Positions 55,895 through 64,000 of a stretch of DNA of 64,000 bases are shown here, in pieces. Position numbers and translations under genes: made by a program. Source of the DNA: Seiridium cupressi (lineage: Eukaryota > Ascomycota > Sordariomycetes > Amphisphaeriales > Sporocadaceae). The stretch spans positions 248,001 to 312,000 of the forward strand of contig JARVKI010000018.1 in assembly GCA_036674765.1 (NCBI GenBank), written 5' to 3'. The notes beneath the pieces were generated by a model. That model did no database searches and was not told the DNA's origin. It saw only the letters and a program-made list of their open reading frames with translations. Numbering within the stretch: the stretch's first letter is position 1; every line of letters starts with the position of its first letter.

Positions 55895-57713
55895 CTACCA
55901 CGTGATCGACTCTTGTAATGTTTGGTTAATGCCTGTATACCACACCGTTGCCTCGTTCTTATCGCGATCCATATACACGCGAACCGAGCGAATCCTAGAT
56001 TCTCTAGGGATTTCTGCCCTTGAGGTTATTTCCCCAAGACCAGCCTCCTCCAAAAGCATAATGCGTTCAGCAACTCTCGAGGTTAGGGCACCATCCCACA
56101 CCCCTTCCTGCATCGTTGCGCACCGCAATACCTTGATGCCAATGCGTCGTAGCCCTGGCACACGACAACGCTCAATTATGTTATAGAGCACTGGCGTAAC
56201 ACCGATATCCATGTGAAATTGCGGCTCAACATGATGCTCTTTCCATTTCGTCGATTCGGAAGGGTCCAGACCTACGGCAACTGCAGCAAGTAAAATCATC
56301 TTCTCAATCAATTCCTCGTCATATGTGTCCCACTTCATTGGATCCCAGGGGTCGACTGTGCATGGGCAGGATAAAGTGAAATCGAGATATAGACTATTCA
56401 GCTCGAGTAGAGCTATACTTCGACGAGTAGCAGCACTTTTAGGCGGACTGGTGTTCTGAGCGACGTGTTCCTGGAACAATCCAGACCATTGAGCGAGTTG
56501 ATCCCGGTGAATTTGGAGTTTTCCACTGTCCTGCTTATCTCGTGCCAAGTAATTGTGAGTGAGAATGATCAGCTCGTCGCGCGCTTCTGAAGTCGTTGCA
56601 AATGATTTGCTGGGCGATCGTCTCGATACATCAAAGGCTTGAACGAACTCAACCGAAAGGTCTGGGTCCACATCTCCAACAAGCTGGAATAAGCAGTTAG
56701 ACTCAATGATTTTGAGATACCAAAACGATTGCAGGCGGTCTGTCTCACCATTGATACTTGGATGGCTAGGCGGAGAAAAGCTGCTTCAACTGAGCGAGAC
56801 AACCCATCTGAATCGAGACGTTTCCGTCTTGTTGATTTTCCACCTGTCTTGGAACGACGTGACTCTTGGATGATCCCTCGACCATATTTGAATAGATGTA
56901 TTGCAGTTGCCTGTTTACCGCGTAATACCTGTGAGTGTATCAGCAGCTATAGTTAGGGCTAAATATAACATCGAATACGTACTTCGATGCAAATGAATAT
57001 CAAGCAAGATATTAGACTAATGCCTGTAGGTGTCGAATCTTGTTGACATCGAATGAGACCCCTAATGGCAACGTTGTACAGAGGTAAAGCGAAAGTGGCC
57101 TCGTCTCCGAGGTCTGTCGCAGGACGGATGAAGCGCTCGTGGTACCACGAGAGAGCAAATATCGCATGCCGAATACTTGAATTCGCGTATGCTACTTGAG
57201 GTATTATACTGCTCCAGATCACATCTGGGAAGAACGTAGTGAGCTGAGAAATGGTCTTCTCCACAAAGAATTGGTGATATCGCGCCTGGACTGGGTCCTG
57301 GTTGAGGGTTACCCTTGGGTGGTACGTTGTCAAGGGGTTGGTTGTAGAAGAGGCCGAAGCGTCCAGAGATGGTAAGGCTCCAACCAAATGCCGGTAGCCA
57401 TCACATTCACGACCAGTCGATGAACCTGGGAGGTGATTCAGCTTCTCTGCTTGTACGTTGCCACATCACATACATACATTTCAGGCAGCTTGGTTTTGTT
57501 TCGTCGCATTTCACTCTGCGCGCTGATTCAAGTCAGAAGGCTGTGTGATCTTTCGAGGCTACGGGGCTCTGACAAACATACTTCTAGCAAGTGGCAGTGG
57601 TTAGTTAGCAAGAGAGAGCGGGAGGTGGGTAGTACGAACTTGCAAGTGGCACAGCCCGTGCGGACCTTTGCAGTTCTGGTTCTCTTACGCAGACCTGGCG
57701 CAACGCGCGTCAT
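55895..57713 (-). CDS. Zn2Cys6-type transcription factor with shortened zinc cluster
   Basis: Five exons (57713-57640, 57515-57478, 57425-56983, 56928-56749, 56683-55895) join in frame to 507 residues. The N-terminus RTGCATCK then VKCDETKPSCLKCSS and GRECDGY is clearly that of fungal regulators, but only three residues, not six, separate the second and third cysteines under the only splice choice that keeps frame. The rest matches the fungal_trans_2 type: YHQFFVEKTISQLTTFFPDV, SIRHAIFALSWYHERF, LLELNSLYLDFTLSCPC and the C-terminal ERCRVPGLRRIGIKVLR. Loss of three residues in the zinc cluster would probably weaken DNA binding. Targets are unknown. It converges with the phosphatase gene. Confidence 0.75.
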
Positions 57714-58547
57714 GGTTACCCTCGATTTTAAAAGATGGAGGAAATCATGCAGCCCGTACGAGTGTGCCCATACGAGCGATAGATTTCTAGGCGAGACTGC
57801 TTGGAACCGGCGGTTTGGTAGGGCGATTCGCTGCCTTGTAGATGTCTGGTGGGGCTGAGAAGCTAGTGCTAACTAATGGCCAGGGGGACATTTAAGACAG
57901 GAGCCCCATTAATGCCCATACGAACACACCAATTAGAACAACGTGACGGCTGGGCTAGGCTTGTCTTAGCATCATCAAGGCCAATATCCGCTTGTAGGCG
58001 TATCCACCACAAGAATAAGCTTCCGCTTCCACCACCGCCCTGGGATCCTTGAATACATGTACCGACAGTTAATATTAGTAGCATGCAGTCACCGTGAAGG
58101 AGAAGGATTAAATGACACTAGAAACAATCATTTTGACATGATCATTCAAGGAATACCTACCACAAGCGGCTCCACTCAATGCCCTAGATAGCTTATGAGC
58201 CGCAGCGCTCTTCAGTATACATAGCCCCGTCCGTTCAAGCATCATGTAAGTGCCCATACGAGAACATAGCAACCATGCGAGCCAATTCCGAGCTCGACCC
58301 CAAGTCTGATTGGGCCATAGGGTGTTCAAATCTCAAATTTGAAGATCCCAGGCCTGCCAGGATCTGGAAGGATTTTGGGAGATGTCTTTAGTGTCCCCAC
58401 ATCGTCTCAGCCTCTACATACATGTAGTTTGATATGCTTCCTGTTCGAAGACGCTCGAGACAAACAAACGTATATAAATATGCGATATCACCTCTTTGCA
58501 ACTGCTAGATCAATTTGATTTCTGTGTATTATATTTTGCGTCGCGCT
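57714..58547. other. Intergenic, no gene recognised
   Basis: About 830 nt. It holds the promoter of the preceding regulator and, near 58471-58480, a TATATAAATA element pointing to the protease fragment. The missing N-terminal half of the protease is not here. Confidence 0.5.
58471..58480 (+). promoter_or_regulatory. TATA-like element before the protease fragment
   Basis: TATATAAATA about 80 bp before the first protease-like codons. It may be chance in an A+T-rich stretch. Confidence 0.35.
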
Positions 58548-59383
58548 CATTTAATCGTGGCTCGTTGATCTTGATATTCATTCATCGAGGCAAGTTCATT
58601 GGTGCTCTACAAGGAGTACCAATTGTGAGGAGCCGGGACAATAGAGCAAGGTAAATTTATCTGTATAGTCTTTCAGTCGACAAATCTGACCTAGGTTACA
58701 GATTGACGCTTGACTACGACTCACTTTCTCTGAGCCTTCCGTCCAATGGAACCAAGCAATACACCATTAACGACACGAACGTTTTGCTTGACTCTGGAAC
58801 CACTTTCATAAATCTCGAAGCGAGTCTGGCGGAGCAAATATACGAAGAACTAGGGGCCACTGTCGATAACTCCACGGGCTATCCTATCGTTGACTGCTCG
58901 GTACGCAACTGGACTGGTGGTCTCACTGTTACCTTTGGGAGCAAGCCGATCACAATCTCTTATCACAACTTGATCTTCGCGGCTGAAGGACTCTGCGCGG
59001 TCGGAATTCAGGCGTTGCCCTCTGGAGAACAGCAAATCCTCGGAGTTCCCTTCCTGAGAGCCGCCTATGGTGAGTTTACTTGGGAACTAAGGAGATTCCG
59101 ATCATGCTTTGCTGACATAATTGCTACAGCTATTTTCGACTTTGATAATCTGAATATACATCTTGCTCAGGCCGGTAACTGCACATCCGAGCTGATGACC
59201 ATTGAATCTGGTAACGGGTATTTCAACACTACAGGATCTTGCTCTAGGGATACGACACCTACTAGCTCAACCCCTGCGGGATCGACACCGACCGCAAGTC
59301 TTGGGACCAAACCGGTAGAGTCATATAGGAGTCTGACTGCTTGCTTGTTGTTCATAAGTGCGGTGCTGCTTGGAGCTATTTAA
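58548..59383 (+). pseudogene. 5'-truncated GPI-anchored aspartic protease (pepsin family)
   Basis: Three pieces splice well: about 58548-58651 (KFIGALQGVPIV), then 58703-59069 and 59130-59383. They give the second half of a yapsin-like protease: LTLDYDSLSLSLPS, the second active-site motif VLLDSGTTFINL, QQILGVPFLRAAY, and a Ser/Thr-rich linker ending in a hydrophobic tail (LTACLLFISAVLLGAI) typical of a GPI-anchor signal. The N-terminal lobe with signal peptide and the first DTGSS-type active site is missing; the sequence before GSLIL is unrelated. With one active-site aspartate it cannot be a working pepsin-type enzyme. It is either a 5' deletion product or a displaced gene half. Confidence 0.75.
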
Positions 59384-60477
59384 TGTGTTTGTATACAAGA
59401 AATTAGATCAACTGAGTTATCAAATTAGCATCTGCATTCGAGATAGCACAACCACATAATATACAGCAATTGAAATTAACAGCCTGAAATACGTGTTTCA
59501 GTCACTGCATAGCGTGCCGTGATATTTCCTCCAATGCGACTACCATATTACCATATCATTTATGGGAAGTTGGTGTTATTTAGATAAATATTGTGATATG
59601 AATGACATACAAGCCCATATAGAGGTTTCGCTAGACTCGACACACATTTCCTTGCAGCTTGGGGGCTGTGCGAAGACGTTAAGCTAATCTGGGCACATTT
59701 ACAGCTGGGATGTATACGCGTGAACAGCCAGCTGCAGCTTGCACTGCAATTTTTACCCTCACAAAGGCCGTCTTTGGCAGTTTTCTATCGGCTCATAAAC
59801 TTACATTTGCGAAACAGGTGCTCCATAAAACCAATTCAAAGTCTATTGCTTGGTTTATGATCACGATTTTCTCTGATTGTAACGCTTCTTGAGCCATGAT
59901 ATGTTTAGAGGGAATCATACAAGACTCGGTGAGTTTACTTGCTGATTGGACATGAATTATATCGATGTTGAAGAATAAAAGGCCATTGCAGTATCGGTGA
60001 TGTGAATCGACTCGATTCCAAACTGTGTCATCTGGTGGTCATTGCAGCCAGGTAGTGGCAATGGCGGGCGAAAGCTCTGTCCCTCGTGCCTGCTACTGGC
60101 CTTGCTACATTGCAAGCTCGGAGTGGTTGCATGTACCAATTCTTCCAATACAGCCTGCAAACGGTGAAATTCCTCGGTGTCGGCCAAACAAGCCAACTAC
60201 TAGGGAAAACATTTGATACGCCGAGACTGAGGCTCGGAGGACCGAATCTCGTTGCGAGATCAGCAATTGATCCGCTTCTGATTTGCAGGCAAGTTCTCCC
60301 GCGTGGGCTGAAGGAAAGTCTGACTTGTCGGAAATGCCGGGGCAACTTCCGGAGTGCAATCCGCCTGCAGCTTAGCGCCAATTGTGCATTCGCCATACAA
60401 TGTAGCTCACTGATGCAATTGCTCGAGACAGTCATCCTCAGCAACATCGCTTCTTTCCAGATGGCTGGGAGTTCAGA
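59384..60477. other. Intergenic, no gene recognised
   Basis: About 1.1 kb. Overlapping frames on both strands near 60025-60640 (up to 184 codons) show no known domain and overlap the first exon of the transporter gene; they are not called. Confidence 0.45.
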
Positions 60478-62348
60478 ATGGGAACCGACCAGAATAACCG
60501 TATCGCCGGAACCATGGGGGACGGCGAAAAGAGGCAACGACCGGAAGGCCAGGACGCGGTCACAGAACCCACCGATCCCGAGGGTCTCGGGACGGACTCA
60601 TCCGTCAGGGTCAGCGGGGTCGAAGTCGGTGACACGGTGACGCCGAGTCTGCCACTCTCAAAGGCGCGATGCATCACCTTGGTGGTAACAGTGACTGGGG
60701 CTAGCTTCTTGAATGTACGGCATTCTCGTAACCATAGTGTTGACGATACACGCCCAAACTGATCCATTGGCAGACTCTCACCGTGCAAGCCGTCGTCATC
60801 ATTTTGCCGACAATCGGCGAAGACCTCGGCATCCCTGAAAGTCGACTTCAATGGGTCGTGTCGGCCTATTCCCTCACATTTGGCTGTTTCCTCTTGCTCT
60901 GGGGTCGCATTGCCGATATTTTTGGGAAAAAACTCATCTTTATCCTCGGGAGCGCTTTTGCTGCCGCCACACTCATCGTTAACCCTTTTCTACGGAACGA
61001 AATAGCTTTCGACCTGTTTAGGGGTTTGCAGGGCATTGTAAGTATTCCAAAGCACATCATTCTACGAATGACTGCTCATGCTCGCAGGGTGGCGCCGCCA
61101 ACGTACCAACAGCAATCGGAATTTTGGGCGTGACCTTTCCGCCCGGCAAAGCCAAGAACTATGCATTCAGCACCTACGGTATGGCTGGGTATTCCCTCCT
61201 GGCCCTAACATCACTAATTCTTTGCAGCCGCTGGCGCTCCACTGGGATCGGTCTTCGGAAACCTGCTTGGAGGTCTAATTGCATCCTATGCAAACTGGAA
61301 ATGGGTATTTGGGGCCAATGCTATCTTGGCAGTTGCTGTCACAGCTGCAGGAGTGTTCCTCATACCGCCGCCGCCGCCTGAGACTAAGGCGAAGAAGCAC
61401 GGCAAGTCCCTGGCCCGCACAGTCGATTGGTTTGGCGGATTCCTGATCACAGCTGGTATCCTATGCCTCCTCTTCGCCCTGACTGAAGGAAACGTCGTTG
61501 GGTGGAAGACCGTCTGGATTTACCTGCTGATCGTCATCGCCCTCCTTTTCATTGGCATTTTTATCGCCTGGCAATGGTATCAAGAGAAACACACGAACCG
61601 GTCACCGCTGATGAAAGTCTCGCTTTTCCGGAACAAGTCGTTTAGTGTTGCGATGATCCTCATGGCCGTGTTCTTCTCGACTTTCAACGACTTCCTTATC
61701 TATGCGACCTACTTCTACCAGGACTACCAGGATTTAGGACCCCTGCAAACCACATTACGCTTCTTGCCCACGGGTATCGCCGGAATCATTGTGGCGTTCG
61801 TCGTCTCTCGCCTTATTTCCAAGATACCGACGTACCTCTTCCTCCTTTTTGGGAACATAGCCGTGGCAATATCGTGTCTACTCTTTGCTGTCCCTATCCC
61901 ACCTCAGACATCCTATTTCGCCTATGGACTTTTCGCCATGATCTTGTCCGTCATCGGTGCCGACATGACCTGGCCGTCGCTGACCCTATTCGTGTCCAAG
62001 TCTGTACCTCAGGAAGACCAAGCATTGGGTGGCGCACTTATCAACGCGTGCGGCCAGATTGGGCGAGCTATTGGCTTAGCAATTACGACAGCTATCCAGA
62101 CGGCCGTCCTAGCTCGTGAAAGGGGCGCTCCTGTGGAGGAGTCTGGTGGTATTGAGCCATGGGATGCTGCCTCTCTCTACAGTCTGAGGGTCGCCAACTG
62201 GTTCAACTTTAGTCTTGCCATACTCGGAGTCGCGATCGTCGGTTTTGCATTTCGAGGCACGGGTATTGTCGGAAAGATCGAGAAACCACCGCCGCGCACT
62301 GGTGGTGAAGAAGGGGTGATGAACCAGGAAGATACTCGCAAGGCGTAA
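60478..62348 (+). CDS. DHA14-type MFS multidrug efflux transporter
   Basis: Four exons (60478-60714, 60774-61037, 61088-61178, 61228-62348) join in frame to 570 residues. The hydrophilic start of about 60 residues is followed by spans with LQWVVSAYSLTFGCFLLLWG, GRIADIFGKK, LFRGLQGIGGAANVPTAIG and WKWVFGANAILA, and in the second half FFSTFNDFLIYATYFYQDYQ and SLTLFVSKSVPQEDQALGGA. This is the fungal drug:H+ antiporter group with about 14 spans. The product would sit in the plasma membrane and export toxic or self-made compounds. No biosynthetic gene is next to it. An ATG at codon 13 is an alternative start. Confidence 0.9.
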
Positions 62349-63103
62349 GTTTTTATACGAAATAGAGATTCTCTGGGTTCTCTGGTAGCTATAGACTGTT
62401 AGAAAAGTTTTGAAGGGATACATAAAGTAAATACAAACCCAGCAAGTCAACATCAACTTGGATTCTTCACATAGAGCATCTCCAAAGGAAAATAGGTACT
62501 TCAAAATAATCCCCAGAGTAAAATGATGCAATTCTTGTTAGTTTCTCTCTATGGGGGAAGCATTTTGTCATGGTTGTCTTCCAAGGTAGCATCAAAATCG
62601 AACGCCGTTTGGGGCCTGCAGGGCAACAGAACCAAGCACCAAAAGGCAACATTCCGAGCAGTGCTACGTGGATTTACTCTCCAGATCACGTCATACTTAG
62701 AGCAGAAACTACTCGATTACTGCTGGCCGTTTGTCTGGTGACCAAACTTCGGGTGTGGAAACATGGTTGCGGCTCGTCACCTCTTGGAGTATTGCGAATA
62801 AAACTCTGAGCGTCATAAGTAGCGTGAACGCATTATTATAGAAAGAGATATGATTGCAGCGATGATATAAACGTATTTGCCGAGAAGCCAAAGGCGGCTG
62901 GATTGAATGAAAGAAAATCTAAACACCAGAATGCTGTGATCCTGGTAGCAATGGGTGCCAATCCAGGGCATCAACGCCTGACCCAGGCTGGTTGCCCTGC
63001 ACCTCCAAAGCACCAAGTTGCTTCGAATGCAGGAGTGCCAGGTGCCAATCTGAATAATCGTGCAGAACAAAGGAATCTACGGCAGCCCTGACTCTTAATC
63101 TAA
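62349..63103. other. Intergenic, no gene recognised
   Basis: About 750 nt downstream of the transporter. Short frames show no domain. Confidence 0.5.
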
Positions 63104-63250
63104 ATTGAGGGTATCTGTTTGCACCGCAGTAATCAGGCTGCCTGGTCAAGTTGGTAGGCAATGCCTACCGCATTGCAAAGTCGTGGGTTCGATTCCCACA
63201 TAAATCCTGATCTTTGATGCGATACCCTCATCTTAGTGGTAGATTGAGGG
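63104..63250 (+). ncRNA. tRNA-like element with pol III boxes, possible SINE or odd tRNA
   Basis: A perfect B box (GGTTCGATTCC, 63186-63196) lies in a T arm GTGGG/CCCAC, and an A box (TGGTCAAGTTGG, 63143-63154) in a D arm GCCT/AGGC. The ends AATCAGG (63131-63137) and CCTGATC (63206-63212) pair at six of seven positions, but six extra bases (ATAAAT) sit between the T stem and the 3' strand. The anticodon arm is abnormal: the best stem CAATG/CATTG has loop CCTACCG, lacking T33. A 10-bp inverted repeat (TGAGGGTATC 63106-63115; GATACCCTCA 63221-63230) flanks it, and ATTGAGGG occurs at both outer ends (63104-63111, 63243-63250). A decayed tRNA or a tRNA-derived SINE fits better than a working tRNA. 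Confidence 0.45.
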
Positions 63251-64000
63251 CTGGCGACCATGTCGGTGCCAATATAGTTACAGAAGGAGCCTATACGTAG
63301 TGTTCATGATGGCCTGTCATACGCGTGCCGGTGGTTCGTGGGCTGGGGGAATACTTGACCAATTTTTTTATATTTATTTTTTATTTTTCTTTTTTCTCCT
63401 ACAAGTTCTTTATCTTGAATATGCTTATCATACTAGCTTGGGACATCCTTAGTATCTCCTGGATAAGGCAGATGACCCTGATGGTTCGTCGCACTCTAAA
63501 GGTCTAAGACGTTGAGATTGTATATGCCCGGTGATTATCCCAGGTTGACCTTCGGGCTGTCGATTATGGTGAATTTTGGCAAGCAGTTCGTCGATGTCGG
63601 GCATTGGTTGATGGACGTTCTTTTCCCATGCCATGAGAGGTCAAGCAAGCACTTCTTGATTCACATCCACGCGTCGCGTGCGGTATCCAACTACAGAAAC
63701 CTCGGTAGGCACCGTTGTAGCATACATATTTTTCTGGGAGCATATCGCAGTCACATTGCAAAAGTTCATATCATAATTACCTCGTTGTCGCCTTGCGTAA
63801 TGTTATCCTTCCATATCTATTTGGGCCGTCCTATTTCTGAGATGATAGTTGACTGGAAGTGTCCGTTTTGGTATGGCTAGTCCGACCTCCAACATTTTAC
63901 GTATGTTTTTACAAATTAATCTGGCTGTAGACAACTTTATAAAAATATTATAATGATAAATATCAAATACCTAGACGGTGATTGAAATATGAACTATGAC
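63251..64000. other. Right end, T-rich tract and no gene
   Basis: A T-rich run at about 63361-63398 (mostly T with some A and C) could end pol III transcription from the tRNA-like element. Frames to the right, up to 122 codons, have no recognisable domain. Confidence 0.45.

Noticed and set aside
60086..60640. Plus-strand frame of 184 codons and an opposing minus-strand frame of 169 codons
   Set aside because: No known domain on either strand, and both overlap the first exon of a clearly recognised transporter gene.

Overview
This window is nuclear DNA of a filamentous ascomycete (Pezizomycotina). The grounds are many short (about 45-95 nt) GT-AG introns, Zn2Cys6 transcription factors, Dal5-type and DHA14-type MFS transporters, a DUF7730 protein, and retromer and flippase genes of fungal type. 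Class and species cannot be fixed from the sequence alone. All introns were placed by eye from splice signals and reading frame.

Layout. 1-7 kb: a possible uronide-catabolism cluster, with a DUF2264 protein cut by the window edge, a Dal5-like transporter, a GH88 unsaturated glucuronyl hydrolase and a Zn2Cys6 regulator that has lost its middle. 7-14 kb: an accessory stretch with three minus-strand genes sharing an N-terminal Met-Cys-x8-Cys signature, and a DUF899 pseudogene with two stops where the family has tryptophan. 14-35 kb: a housekeeping core rich in membrane-traffic genes: a VPS9/CUE Rab5-type exchange factor, a Dnf3-like P4 flippase, a PSMA/Tre-like M28 peptidase, a small tail-anchored-looking protein and the retromer subunit VPS35. 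A decayed alkylsulfatase gene lies between the flippase and the peptidase. 35-48 kb: an F-box protein, a Baeyer-Villiger monooxygenase, two broken SDR genes, a DUF7730 protein, a DenD-like dehydrogenase and a secreted lactonohydrolase. 49-62 kb: a small unknown protein, a DHA14 transporter with a one-base frameshift, a divergent Zn2Cys6 regulator, a histidine phosphatase, a second regulator with a shortened zinc cluster, a 5'-truncated aspartic protease and an intact DHA14 transporter. 62-64 kb: no protein gene seen; it holds a tRNA-like element with pol III A and B boxes and flanking repeats.

Intact housekeeping genes alternate with accessory stretches in which at least six genes are broken by deletion, frameshift or nonsense change. 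The stops in the DUF899 gene are C:G to T:A changes and would fit repeat-induced point mutation. Two working hypotheses emerge. One is a uronide-oligosaccharide cluster at the left end. The other is a partly decayed alcohol-ketone-lactone route (SDR, Baeyer-Villiger enzyme, lactonohydrolase) at 37-48 kb. No complete secondary-metabolite cluster, CRISPR array or intact transposon was seen.
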